From Deltaproteobacteria bacterium (GTDB lineage Bacteria; Desulfobacterota; Syntrophorhabdia; Syntrophorhabdales; Syntrophorhabdaceae): a DNA stretch of 40,006 bases. The notes beneath the pieces are model-generated. The model was not told where the DNA came from and searched no databases. It saw nothing but the letters and a program-made list of their open reading frames with translations. Below are positions 18,912-27,920 of the stretch, in pieces. The stretch is from the NCBI GenBank assembly GCA_029553295.1, contig JAKPCK010000136.1, positions 1 to 40,006 of the forward strand, read 5' to 3'. Numbering within the stretch: position 1 is the stretch's first letter; every line of letters begins with the position of its first letter. Made by a program: the position numbers and the translations under genes.

Positions 18912-20217
18912 CCCTGTTTTAGACATCTTCATCATCTTTTTGTTGATTATCTTAAACGGGGTCTTTTCTGCAGGAGAGATATCCATTATCTCCTCAAGAA
19001 AGAGCAAGGTAAAGGAACTCCTGGAAGAGAGAAGGGATAAAAAGGCACAGACGCTCTTTGAGATGAAGGAGAACCCGGAGAGATTTCTCTCTGCTGTCCA
19101 GATCGGTATTACCCTATTTGGCACCCTTGCATCAGCTATAGGCGGCATCCTCGCATTAAAATATATCATGCCCCTTATTAACACCATCCCTTTTGCCAGC
19201 AGATTTTCAGAGTCCATTGCTGTTTTCATTATTGTTGTTGTACTCACATATCTATTCCTTGTTATTGGTGAGCTTGTGCCCAAGTATATAGGGATGAATT
19301 ACAGAGAAAAGGCAGCCCTCCACATAGCCCCCATATTTGATTTAACTGCACGACTCTTTTTCTTCTTTGTTGACTTCCTTACAGTATCAACCAATTTTGT
19401 AGTTAAGGGTCTGAATCTCAAAAAGATTGAGGAGCATATAGGTGAAAAAGAGATTAAGATGCTTATCGAGGAGGGCAGGAGAAAGGGGATATTTGACAAG
19501 ACAGAAGAGGAGTTAATACATGGTGTCTTCGAGTTTGCCGATAAATCAGTAAAAGACATTATGGTGCCCAAACCAAACATATACGGGATAGATATAGAAA
19601 AGAGCAGAGATGAGATATTAAAATACATCATAGAGAACGAATTTTCTCGCTACCCTGTATATAGAGACCATATAGACAACATTATAGGGATTGTGTATCA
19701 CAAGGATATAACAAAGTGTATATGGACCAAGGATAACTTTGACCTCAACAGGCTCTTGAAAAAACCATTTTTTGTCCCGGACACCATGAAGATAAGCATC
19801 TTGCTTAAAGAGATGCAAAAGAGGCATGTCCATATGGCTGTTGTCATAGATGAATACGGCACCACTGTAGGTATCGTAACCCTTGAGGACATAATGGAGG
19901 AGATATTCGGGGAGATTATGGATGAGACTGATGTGGATGACAGGCTCGAGAGGCAAAAAGACGGCTCTGTCCTCATAGATGCCTCTTATTCTGTAAGGGA
20001 CATAAATAATGTCCTTCACCTTGACCTGCCTGAATCACCTGACTATGAGACAATAGGAGGGTTTATCCTGTCTAAATTGCAGGACATGGCAAGGGGTGGG
20101 GAGATTGTAAACCATGGGGCATACAGATTCACTGTAGTTGGGGTCAAAGACAGGAGGATAACCAAGATAAAGCTCGAGAAAAGCCGTTCAGGCCCAAGAC
20201 ATAAAAACAATACTTAG
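18904..20217 (+). CDS. CorC/HlyC-family membrane protein with DUF21 and CBS domains
   Basis: 437-aa protein with an N-terminal DUF21 (CNNM) membrane domain of three to four helices (about residues 1-165, including GVFSAGEISIISSRKSK), a pair of CBS domains (about 215-340) and a C-terminal CorC_HlyC domain. The family is linked to Mg/Co efflux or Mg homeostasis; the old 'hemolysin' name is misleading. The ATG at 18904 lies inside the last codons of the activase gene, indicating co-transcription, though no functional link is evident. It converges with ygiQ across a short gap (20218-20265) in which no hairpin is obvious. Confidence 0.88.
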   Translation: MDNPVLDIFIIFLLIILNGVFSAGEISIISSRKSKVKELLEERRDKKAQTLFEMKENPERFLSAVQIGITLFGTLASAIGGILALKYIMPLINTIPFASRFSESIAVFIIVVVLTYLFLVIGELVPKYIGMNYREKAALHIAPIFDLTARLFFFFVDFLTVSTNFVVKGLNLKKIEEHIGEKEIKMLIEEGRRKGIFDKTEEELIHGVFEFADKSVKDIMVPKPNIYGIDIEKSRDEILKYIIENEFSRYPVYRDHIDNIIGIVYHKDITKCIWTKDNFDLNRLLKKPFFVPDTMKISILLKEMQKRHVHMAVVIDEYGTTVGIVTLEDIMEEIFGEIMDETDVDDRLERQKDGSVLIDASYSVRDINNVLHLDLPESPDYETIGGFILSKLQDMARGGEIVNHGAYRFTVVGVKDRRITKIKLEKSRSGPRHKNNT

Positions 20218-20265
20218 CATATAAAATCGAAAAAGTTGTTTTGTAAATCTCCACAGGTTAAGCTA

Positions 20266-22020
20266 CTATATGGTTGAGAGGATTTTTTCTGCCTCTTGAA
20301 TCAATTTTCTATTCTTCTCATTTTTATACTGGATTAATGCACGGTGCATCTTCCTTTCTTTAAATGTTTTGGCCACATATAGTTTTTCACCGGTAAAGGG
20401 ATGTTCTTCTGTGTAATACATGCAACCGGATGCTGTCATGGGAAGGGGTATAAAGTCCTGAATCTGTTCAGGATAGATGCCTCTCCTTTTCAGGTAAAGG
20501 GATGTAAGATAGGCATCTTCAAGCGTTGAGCCTGGATGGCCACATATAAAGTAGTGGACAAGGTATTGTTCTTTTTTCAGTCTCCTGTTTATCTCTTTAT
20601 ATCTATTGGCGAATTCCTCATAGATTTCAATATGGGGTTTATTCATTAACTTTAATATGCGATTAATGCAGTGTTCAGGGGCGACCTTCATCTGACCGCT
20701 TATATGATTCTTACAGAGTTGGATGAGGTATTCTGTAGATCCTCTGTCAACAAGAAGGTCATATCTTATGCCGCTTTCTATAAAAACGTGCTTTACCTTT
20801 GGGAGGGAAAGGACCTTGCTCAATAGTTCTATGGCATCACTATATCCTATATGGAGATTTTTGCATCTTTTAGGCATCAGGCAATGTTTTTCTGTGCATG
20901 TCCCTTTTTTATCCCATAATGGACACTCTGCCTTATAGAGATTTGCTGTAGGGCCTCCTATATCAGTTATAGTACCCCTGAAGTCTTTCCTTTCTGTTAA
21001 AAGCCTTGCCTCTTCTATAATAGACTCTTTACTCCTTGACTGGATAATCCTGCCCTGGTGCATGGAAAGACCGCAGAAACTGCATTCACCGCAACAACCC
21101 CTGTGGGAGACAATAGAAAACCTGACTGTCTCAAAGCCAGGGATACCCCCTATTTTTTTGTAGGATGGATGTATATCTCTTGCAAAGGGGAGTCTGTAGA
21201 TTGCATCGAGCTCACTGGTCTTTAGGGGTAGTGCCGGCGGATACTGGACTACATATCGGTTTCCATGTCTCTGGATTAACACCTTTGCCCTGAAAGGGTC
21301 CTGATTCCTGTATGTTTGTCTAAATGCCTCATTGAATTTCTTCTTCTCCTCTTTTATCTCTTCATATGAAAGGACCTCTATGATATCTAACTCTTCCCTT
21401 GTGATGTCTTCCCTATCCTTGACAATGACCGCTGTCCCCCTTATACCTCTTAGGCCTATGCCTTTTTTAACCCTGTGGGCTATCTCTACAACCTGTTTTT
21501 CACCCATTCCATAGACAAGTATATCTGCCCTGGAATCAAAGATGATAGACCTCCGCACATCATTATCCCACCAGTCATAATGGGCAAACCTCCTGAGGCT
21601 TGCCTCTATCCCCCCTATTACTATTGTTATATCCCCGAAGGCCTCACGGACACGGTTTGCATAGACTATTGTTGCCCTGTCTGGACGGAGCCCTATCTTG
21701 CCTCCCGGTGAATAATCATCTTTTCTCCTTGGTTTCTTGTTTGCCGTATAGTTTGCTACCATGGAATCCATATTCCCGGCGGTTATACCGAAAAAGAGCC
21801 TCGGTCTGCCCAGTTTTTTAAAATCATCTATACTTTTCCAGTCTGGCTGGGCTATGATTCCCACCTTATATCCTGCATCCTCCAGCACCCTGCCTATTAT
21901 TGCGGTTCCGTATGATGGGTGGTCTACATAGGCATCCCCTGTTATGAGGATTATGTCCAGGGTATCCCATCCTTTTTCTCTTACCTCTTCTATGGATATG
22001 GGTAGAAAGCCTTTTCTCAT
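20266..22020 (-). CDS. ygiQ: YgiQ-family radical SAM protein (UPF0313)
   Basis: 584 aa. The radical SAM cluster motif appears as CCGECSFC (C-x3-C-x2-C, near residue 301), preceded by the family's N-terminal domain (FLPISIEE, GDAYVDHPS, GGIEASLRR). The C-terminal part has IPLPMTASGCMYYTEEHPFTGE-type residues diagnostic of YgiQ. Its substrate is unknown. It starts 55 nt behind hcrA on the same strand, so it may be a read-through partner of the hcr operon, but YgiQ is widespread in other contexts. No good ribosome site precedes the ATG. Confidence 0.9.
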   Translation of the reverse strand: MRKGFLPISIEEVREKGWDTLDIILITGDAYVDHPSYGTAIIGRVLEDAGYKVGIIAQPDWKSIDDFKKLGRPRLFFGITAGNMDSMVANYTANKKPRRKDDYSPGGKIGLRPDRATIVYANRVREAFGDITIVIGGIEASLRRFAHYDWWDNDVRRSIIFDSRADILVYGMGEKQVVEIAHRVKKGIGLRGIRGTAVIVKDREDITREELDIIEVLSYEEIKEEKKKFNEAFRQTYRNQDPFRAKVLIQRHGNRYVVQYPPALPLKTSELDAIYRLPFARDIHPSYKKIGGIPGFETVRFSIVSHRGCCGECSFCGLSMHQGRIIQSRSKESIIEEARLLTERKDFRGTITDIGGPTANLYKAECPLWDKKGTCTEKHCLMPKRCKNLHIGYSDAIELLSKVLSLPKVKHVFIESGIRYDLLVDRGSTEYLIQLCKNHISGQMKVAPEHCINRILKLMNKPHIEIYEEFANRYKEINRRLKKEQYLVHYFICGHPGSTLEDAYLTSLYLKRRGIYPEQIQDFIPLPMTASGCMYYTEEHPFTGEKLYVAKTFKERKMHRALIQYKNEKNRKLIQEAEKILSTI

Positions 22021-22075
22021 ATTTTTTAAATTTTAGATATTGTTTTCCTTTATTTCACGGTAGCAATGAAAGGTC

Positions 22076-24436
22076 TCATTTTATGATCTTTATGGGCAGT
22101 GTCTTTGACCTGAAACCTGTGGCATTATACACAGCATTGGCTATAGCAGCAAGTATACCTGATACATACCCCTCACCCACCTCTTTTGTATGGAAGTGGT
22201 GGTCTTTTTTGTATTCCTCTGTGATTATGTCTATGTAATCGTTTTCTACCATCTCTGTTGCCAGGGGTAGTTTATATTCAAGAAAAGAAGGGTTCAGGGT
22301 AATACCGTTTTTCATCAAGACCTCCTCTGAGACCGCCTGACCGGTGGCCATTGATACCTGACCATCAATCTGTCCTTCTACAAGGAGGGGGTTGATGGGG
22401 AATCCACAGTCGTGTGCTGTGGTTGCCTTTAAAACCCTTATCCTGCCCGTTGCCATATCTACCTCAACCTCTGCAACCTGTGCATCAAAGGCATAGCTGT
22501 CACTCCATGAACCTTTAGCATTTTTCAGGCTCGGGCCTATCTCTGCATCCTTAAGCCCCCTGAAGAATCCCCTGCCAATGATGGGGTTTCCTTTATTTTC
22601 GTAGATGTGTCTTGCTATGGCCCTGGAAAAAGGTATGGATCTCTCGGGCATGTCGCAGACATATATCCTCTTTCCCCTTAAAAAGAGCCTGTCTGAATCT
22701 ATACCAAGCTCGGCGGATGCAGAGGTAAGTATCTGTCTTCTTGCATCCTCTGCTGCCTTTTTTACTGCATTGCCTGTTACATAGGTGAGGCCGCTTATCC
22801 ATGAGCCGATATCAACAGGTGTTGTATCTGTATCACCGGCAATAATCTCCACATCCTCTATATTCAGACCGAGTTCTTCTGCAACAATCTGTGAGAGGAT
22901 GGTCTCTGAACCCTGGCCTATATCCAGTGCCCCTGTCAGACACCTCACTGTCCCGTCATCATTGAACTGGACTATGGCAGCAGAGTTATTGGGATAGATG
23001 AGGGTCCCTGTAAAGTAACCACTTACACCTATACCTATACCCCGCCTAAACCTCTCTCCAAGATTTTTTTGATTATAAGGAAAGATATCATCCTGTCCCC
23101 TGTGTTCTGCTTTTTTCTCTCCATAATCTGCCCCATATTTTTTATATCTCTCCCTGAAGCGTGTTTTTTCTGCTATTTCCTCTATACACTCTATAAGACC
23201 TGCGTTTTTTATTGTGTCCCCATTAGGCAGGATGTCGTCTTTCATACGGGCGTTCTTCAATCTTATATCAATGGGGTCAATACCGAGTTCCTCAGCAATC
23301 ATGTCCATTTGTGATTCCACTGCAAAACGTATCTGAGGGGCACCGTGTCCCCTCTGAGGTGCCCTGACAGGATTATTTGTATAGATGGAATAGCCAATGT
23401 AATCAAGGGCAGGGATCCTGTATGGCAGGATTAAAAAGCCCCAGCATAGAAATATGCATACAACACCGCTTCCCCTATAGGCACCGCAACTGTTGAAGCA
23501 CCTAACCTTCTGACCGAGTATTTTTCCATCCCTGGCAACAGCAGTCTCAAGGTCAACCACCATAGGCTGGCCATGCCTGAAATACGAGAATATCTCATCC
23601 CTTTCAGCCACATATTTTACAGGTCTTCCTGTCCTTATGGATAAAAGGGATGTGCAGAACTCATGGGAAAACAGGTCTATCTTTCCACCAAAGGCACCGC
23701 CAACCCATATCTTGTGGACACTTATTCTGCTGGAGGGCATATTAAGGGTCCTGGCGAGGTGCATCCTCTTTCTGAATACACCCATTCCAGATGTCCAGAC
23801 GTGGAGTTTGCCGCCTTTATCATAGTGGGCGACTGTTGTCTGTGGTTCAAGGTAACAATGGGTCCTCAGTTGCGCCTCAAATCTGTCCTTTTTTACAAGA
23901 TACGCATCCTTGAATGCCTTATCTATGTCACCAAAAGAGTTTGCGCACCTACCGCCAATATTTTTATAAGGCTCAATCAAGTCTGGCAGTTCATTAGGGT
24001 GTATCTCCGGGGAATCTGGTTTAATGGCTTCAAATATATCAAAAACTGGGGGGAGCTCTTCGTATTCTACCTTTATGGCATCCAGTGCCTCCATTGCCGT
24101 ATCCTCATCTAATGCAGCAACAGCAGCCACCTCCTCGCCTATATATCGAACCCTGTCATTGGCAAGGCAGTATTGGTCTGCAGGGTATCTCGGTGTCTCT
24201 ACAAAACCGTGACGGACACCCCATGCATCCCTCCCTGTGATGATTGCCTTGACCCCTGGTATCCTTTCTGCCTTTGAAGTGTCGATATTCACAATCCTTG
24301 CATGGGGCAGGGGGCTCCTCAGGATCTTTGCCCACAGCATATCAGGGAGATAGATATCAGCGGTATATTTTGCCTCCCCGGTGGCCTTCTGCGGCCCATC
24401 TACCCTGGGGATTCTTTTACCTATCATGTCTGTCAT
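22076..24436 (-). CDS. hcrA: 4-Hydroxybenzoyl-CoA reductase, molybdopterin (alpha) subunit
   Basis: Mo-cofactor subunit of the enzyme that removes the para-hydroxyl of 4-hydroxybenzoyl-CoA to give benzoyl-CoA. 786 aa, xanthine oxidase family: N-terminal 'ald_Xan_dh' domain (PRVDGPQKATGEAKYTADI), cofactor-binding GGAFGGK and APQRGHGAPQ, GQGSETI, and the active-site Glu in KEVGEGY near the C-terminus. It overlaps hcrC by 20 bp. Identification as 4-hydroxybenzoyl-CoA reductase rests chiefly on the linked HcrB with its extra Fe-S insert. Related CoA-ester or aldehyde-acting molybdenum hydroxylases are the main alternative. Confidence 0.82.
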   Translation of the reverse strand: MTDMIGKRIPRVDGPQKATGEAKYTADIYLPDMLWAKILRSPLPHARIVNIDTSKAERIPGVKAIITGRDAWGVRHGFVETPRYPADQYCLANDRVRYIGEEVAAVAALDEDTAMEALDAIKVEYEELPPVFDIFEAIKPDSPEIHPNELPDLIEPYKNIGGRCANSFGDIDKAFKDAYLVKKDRFEAQLRTHCYLEPQTTVAHYDKGGKLHVWTSGMGVFRKRMHLARTLNMPSSRISVHKIWVGGAFGGKIDLFSHEFCTSLLSIRTGRPVKYVAERDEIFSYFRHGQPMVVDLETAVARDGKILGQKVRCFNSCGAYRGSGVVCIFLCWGFLILPYRIPALDYIGYSIYTNNPVRAPQRGHGAPQIRFAVESQMDMIAEELGIDPIDIRLKNARMKDDILPNGDTIKNAGLIECIEEIAEKTRFRERYKKYGADYGEKKAEHRGQDDIFPYNQKNLGERFRRGIGIGVSGYFTGTLIYPNNSAAIVQFNDDGTVRCLTGALDIGQGSETILSQIVAEELGLNIEDVEIIAGDTDTTPVDIGSWISGLTYVTGNAVKKAAEDARRQILTSASAELGIDSDRLFLRGKRIYVCDMPERSIPFSRAIARHIYENKGNPIIGRGFFRGLKDAEIGPSLKNAKGSWSDSYAFDAQVAEVEVDMATGRIRVLKATTAHDCGFPINPLLVEGQIDGQVSMATGQAVSEEVLMKNGITLNPSFLEYKLPLATEMVENDYIDIITEEYKKDHHFHTKEVGEGYVSGILAAIANAVYNATGFRSKTLPIKIIK

Positions 24437-24938
24437 CCCCTGAATCCCCTTGCATATTTTTATCTCTCACCGCCTCAATTGCCTCGATAATCTTGTTGTA
24501 ACCGGTACACCTGCATATATTCCCCTCTATGGCCTTTTGTATCTGTCTCCTTGAGGGTCTGGGGTTTTCTCTCAGCAGGGCTGTTGCTGTAAGTATCATC
24601 CCTGGGGAACAGAAACCACACTGGATTGCCCCATGCTCGATGAACGATTCCTGGATAGGTGTCAGGCCCCTGTCTTTTGCAAGACCCTCTATGGTGGTGA
24701 TACTTTTATTGTGTGCCTCTATGGCCAGCATGAGACAGGCAAGGACAGGCCTTCCCTCTACAAGTACAGTGCATGCCCCGCATTCCCCCTGGCCACATGC
24801 ATCCTTTGTCCCGGTGAGCAGTAGCTTTTCCCTCAATACCTCAAGGAGTGTGTCCCTGTGTCTTATAAGGACATCATAGTCTATGCCGTTTACATTTATA
24901 CGGATTATTTTTTTATCGTTTTTATCCTTTAATGACAT
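24417..24938 (-). CDS. hcrC: 4-Hydroxybenzoyl-CoA reductase, [2Fe-2S] (gamma) subunit
   Basis: 173 aa with two [2Fe-2S] sites typical of the family: a plant-type ferredoxin site (CGQGECGACTVLVEGRPVLAC) and the C-terminal helical site (QCGFCSPGM ... CRCTGYNKI). It passes electrons between the FAD/Fe-S subunit and the Mo site. The ATG overlaps hcrB by 10 bp, with GGAGG 8 nt upstream. Confidence 0.9.
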   Translation of the reverse strand: MSLKDKNDKKIIRINVNGIDYDVLIRHRDTLLEVLREKLLLTGTKDACGQGECGACTVLVEGRPVLACLMLAIEAHNKSITTIEGLAKDRGLTPIQESFIEHGAIQCGFCSPGMILTATALLRENPRPSRRQIQKAIEGNICRCTGYNKIIEAIEAVRDKNMQGDSGDDRHDR

Positions 24939-25915
24939 GTATCTGCCTCCAAAAGGGCATCAAAGACCATCTGCCTGACCATTAATCTTCTTTTTTTAGA
25001 AGAATCCTCAAGGTTATCTACAGGGTGGGCATTTTCGAAGGCCAAATGGGCAATCTCTTCCATAAGTTGGGGGGATAGGGTTTTACCATAAAATACATGG
25101 CCCATGTCCTTGATTATAAAAGGTCGGGATGCAACCCCTGTGAGACAGATCCTCAGATCAGCAATAATGTCCTTTTCCCTTTTTATTGCAATGGCAACCC
25201 CTGCAAGGGGAAAGTCAACCCCATCCCTTATCCTGTATTTTTTGTAGGTCGAAAAAAGACCTTCTTCAGGGGAAGGAATCCTTATGGATGCAAGGATTCT
25301 ATTGCCCTCCACAGTAATAGGTCTTTTTCCATCCATGGAGAATATATCCTCAACAGGGATTTCATGGGTGCTTTCAGAGGTATAAAACACCGCCACGGCC
25401 TTTAAGGCTATAAGGACAGGTGCCATATCCCCCTGATATACAGCAAAGCACCTCCTGCTGTTTTTTACAGCGTGACAGATATTGCCCCCTCTTTTATGAC
25501 ATGGAGGGACAGTTTTTTGCCACTGTCTTGAACGGTTATAAAACATGCAGCGTGTATCCTGAAGGATATTGCCTCCAATGGTTGCCATATTCCTGATCTG
25601 GTGCGATGCTACCTGGATAGCTGCCTCATGGATGGCTTTATACGGTTTGACCTTTTCAAAGAAATGGGCTACATAATTAAGCATTGCTGTGGCACCTATA
25701 TCTATCTCTTTGTTTTTATTGACCGATATATTACCAAGGCCTCTTATCATGGAAAGGGATATGATATGCTCTGGTTCAACGAGCCTTAATCTCATCCTGT
25801 TTAAGAGTTCTGTACCCCCTGCCATAATAATGCCCCTGCCATCTATTTTCTCTAAAAGTTTTAAGGCAGCATTTAATGACTTAGGTGTGTGATGTTGAAA
25901 ATAAGGTAACCTCAT
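24929..25915 (-). CDS. hcrB: 4-Hydroxybenzoyl-CoA reductase, FAD and [4Fe-4S] (beta) subunit
   Basis: 328-aa FAD subunit of the CO-dehydrogenase-medium type (IMAGGTELL, ATIGGNILQ). It has an insertion at residues 123-156 with Cys at 123, 139, 147 and 156. The spacing 16-8-9 equals that of the extra [4Fe-4S] cluster of Thauera aromatica HcrB (Cys 122/138/146/155 as I recall), which supplies low-potential electrons for ring reduction and runs the enzyme as a reductase. Ordinary xanthine dehydrogenase FAD subunits lack this insert, as does the second trio in this window. It is 10 nt behind the VOC gene. Confidence 0.9.
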   Translation of the reverse strand: MRLPYFQHHTPKSLNAALKLLEKIDGRGIIMAGGTELLNRMRLRLVEPEHIISLSMIRGLGNISVNKNKEIDIGATAMLNYVAHFFEKVKPYKAIHEAAIQVASHQIRNMATIGGNILQDTRCMFYNRSRQWQKTVPPCHKRGGNICHAVKNSRRCFAVYQGDMAPVLIALKAVAVFYTSESTHEIPVEDIFSMDGKRPITVEGNRILASIRIPSPEEGLFSTYKKYRIRDGVDFPLAGVAIAIKREKDIIADLRICLTGVASRPFIIKDMGHVFYGKTLSPQLMEEIAHLAFENAHPVDNLEDSSKKRRLMVRQMVFDALLEADTCH

Positions 25916-25925
25916 CTCTTGCAGG

Positions 25926-26357
25926 TTATTTCCCTTTTTCTATGAGTTCGATGAGCATCCTATCCGAGGCCATGAAAAAGGCTATCTTTGTATGAGTGGC
26001 ACAGGCCCTTTTAAAGTTTTCATCGTAGGCTATGCACTCTACTGGAGGTGAAACCACCTTGAAGCCTTTTTTCTTGAATTCCTCTGTCTTTTTTTGGATA
26101 TCATCTACCTCAAAACACAGGTGGTGCAACCCGCCTCCCTTTTTTTTAAGGAAGTTTGTAACAGGAGACGTGTCGTCAACAGGCTCAAGGAGTTCTATGT
26201 GGACATTATTATCAAACCCTACATCTATAAAGAGCCCTGTCACCTTTTGGATGGGGTCTGTTGCGGGTTCAGTGGTAGTGTGCAGGCCTATGTCATAGAA
26301 CAGCCTTTTATATTCCTCTATGTCCTTGACAATTATCCCTATATGATTAAGCCTCAT
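25926..26357 (-). CDS. VOC-family protein, methylmalonyl-CoA epimerase-like
   Basis: 143 aa with two vicinal-oxygen-chelate halves. Candidate metal ligands of the epimerase type are seen: His5 (LNHIGI), Glu55 (IELLEP), His78/79 (GGLHHLCFEV) and Glu137 (LIELIE). Methylmalonyl-CoA epimerase is the nearest match by eye, but no mutase genes are nearby. Its position as first gene before hcrB suggests another CoA-ester role in aromatic degradation; this is inference. Confidence 0.75.
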   Translation of the reverse strand: MRLNHIGIIVKDIEEYKRLFYDIGLHTTTEPATDPIQKVTGLFIDVGFDNNVHIELLEPVDDTSPVTNFLKKKGGGLHHLCFEVDDIQKKTEEFKKKGFKVVSPPVECIAYDENFKRACATHTKIAFFMASDRMLIELIEKGK

Positions 26358-26410
26358 GTATCTATTCTATAATAACCATTGCAAAAAATGCCAGCTAAAT
26401 ATTAAGACCT

Positions 26411-26881
26411 TTAAATTAATTTTTTAAGTAGTTTTTTTGGGTTACCTTTTTTTGTTAATCTTGGTGCTTCATCATCATAATCTTTTTCTTCAAGCTCATA
26501 TTCTATTATTAATTCTTCCATTTTTGATGGTGTAATAAAGGCTATACCGTATCTTTTTGCCTCATCGATGATTGTTCTGTCGGAAGTTACAACGACCATA
26601 CCTGAGGGCTTTTTTCTTATCCACTCCATTATCAACTCGTCTGCAGTTTCGTTTTCTTTTGTATAGATAACCTCTATGCCTTTGTAATTATCCCTTTGCC
26701 TCGTAAGAGAGATGCTTTTATAGGCATCAAAAACAACTGTTATTTTATTGGGTTTTTGTTTTTTATAACTGACAAGCCTTTCAAGGAGATATTTTCTTTG
26801 CATTTCAAGGTTAACTGTATCTAAATTTACAGGTTTTATCCTATTTATATAGTTATATCAATCAATTGCTAAGTGAGGCAT
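26411..26881 (-). pseudogene. YacP-like NYN-domain RNase gene interrupted by an in-frame TGA
   Basis: An ATG at 26879-26881 opens a frame reading MPHLAID, then TGA (26858-26860), then YNYINRIKPVNLD, running without a break into the 130-aa frame that starts at 26803. The expected motif at the TGA is IDGYN, the metal-binding Asp motif that opens YacP/NYN nucleases, so TGA replaces a Gly codon (GGA to TGA needs one change). The rest (TVVFDAYKS, ETADELIMEWI, VVTSDRTI) matches the family. The residual ORF from 26803 lacks the first catalytic motif. A sequencing error would restore a 156-aa gene. It is upstream of the VOC/hcr genes on the same strand. Confidence 0.75.
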
Positions 26882-26949
26882 ATTTTTATTGTAGATAAAA
26901 GAGGGGTTTTATTCAAGCTTTAAATCCAGTGAAACTTCTCATATTTTTT

Positions 26950-26978
26950 TTGACAATGTCGTATATAACTAATACTAT
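26950..26978 (+). promoter_or_regulatory. Candidate promoter for the adenylate cyclase
   Basis: A consensus TTGACA (26950-26955) is followed after 17 nt by TACTAT (26973-26978). The transcription start would fall at about 26985, which is the annotated GTG start, raising the possibility of a leaderless mRNA. Confidence 0.45.
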
Positions 26979-26984
26979 ATCCCT

Positions 26985-27884
26985 GTGAAGGGAAGAAAAG
27001 ATTACATTCATTTATTTGGTATTTCTTTAATATTTTTCATTCTGTCATTAATTAGCATAGTTTTTAACTCATTCGAATCACTCAGAAATATTATATTTAA
27101 ATATATAGACCCGTTCACTGTAAATATATTCATGAATTTTATGTTCCTTTATTTCATTGGTTTGCTTCTATTTACTTTCTATCGTTTGAAAAAAGTGGAG
27201 ATGGAAAAAAGGAAACTTAAAGATGAGGTGCTTTTGAAGATAAGGGATGAGATTGCCAGATATGTTGCCCCTCCTACAATGGAAATTGTGGAAAAAATAG
27301 CAACAGGAAAAAAAGTAGATACAGGTGAAATAGTTAACGTAACTATTCTTTTTTCAGACATCAGAGGATTTACACAGATTGGTGAAAATATGAATCCCGA
27401 TGAACTGTTTAAGGTTCTAAACCTTTGCCTTTCAATCCAGATACAAATAGTGGAAAAATATCATGGTATTATAGATAAATTAAACGGCGATGAAATCATG
27501 GCTGTTTTTCATGGCCCGGAGGCAACCGAAAACGCCTTGAATTGTGCTTTGGAAATAATTAAAAACCTCCGGAATCCAGAATTTAAAATGGAAAGAGACT
27601 GGATAGGTGTAGGAATTGGTATCAACACAGGTCCTGCATATTTAGGACCTCTCGGGTCAGAAAGTCGAAAGCAATTTACCCTTGTTGGAAATACAGTCAA
27701 TGTTGCCGCACGATTATGTGGAATAGCAAAGAAATTCGAGATCCTCTTTGGAAAAAATACGGAAGAATTGATAAAAGATAAAGACTTTAATTATGAATTC
27801 TTAGGAAAAGTTTCTTTAAAAGGTCTAAGTGCCCCTTTTGAAGTGTTTAGATTGAGAAATAATGAAGTGGCCAACCTTTTTTAG
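26985..27884 (+). CDS. Membrane-bound class III adenylate cyclase
   Basis: 299 aa: two N-terminal membrane helices (about residues 9-27 and 43-63), a short coiled linker, and a class III cyclase domain from about residue 95. Metal-binding Asp125 (FSDIRGFT) and Asp169 (NGDEIMAVF) are present, as is the purine-selecting Lys165. Thr232 (FTLVGNTVN) and Arg243 follow, so an ATP substrate is likelier than GTP. There is no recognisable sensor domain beyond the membrane part. GTG at 26985 is the only standard start in frame before an upstream TAA, and it has no ribosome site. It lies alone between the broken NYN gene and an IS relic. Confidence 0.85.
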   Translation: MKGRKDYIHLFGISLIFFILSLISIVFNSFESLRNIIFKYIDPFTVNIFMNFMFLYFIGLLLFTFYRLKKVEMEKRKLKDEVLLKIRDEIARYVAPPTMEIVEKIATGKKVDTGEIVNVTILFSDIRGFTQIGENMNPDELFKVLNLCLSIQIQIVEKYHGIIDKLNGDEIMAVFHGPEATENALNCALEIIKNLRNPEFKMERDWIGVGIGINTGPAYLGPLGSESRKQFTLVGNTVNVAARLCGIAKKFEILFGKNTEELIKDKDFNYEFLGKVSLKGLSAPFEVFRLRNNEVANLF

Positions 27885-27920
27885 ACAGCCTTTAGCATTT
27901 TTTTTAAGCGGTTTTGCCGC

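Noticed and set aside
18904-20217. Hemolysin
   Set aside because: The DUF21-CBS-CorC domain order indicates a membrane transport or Mg-homeostasis protein; the hemolysin label is historical.
26858-26860. TGA read as selenocysteine or as glycine
   Set aside because: No hairpin of the bacterial SECIS type follows the TGA, and the expected residue is Gly. TGA serves as an ordinary stop for clear genes here (TPR gene, lysS), so a UGA=Gly code is excluded.
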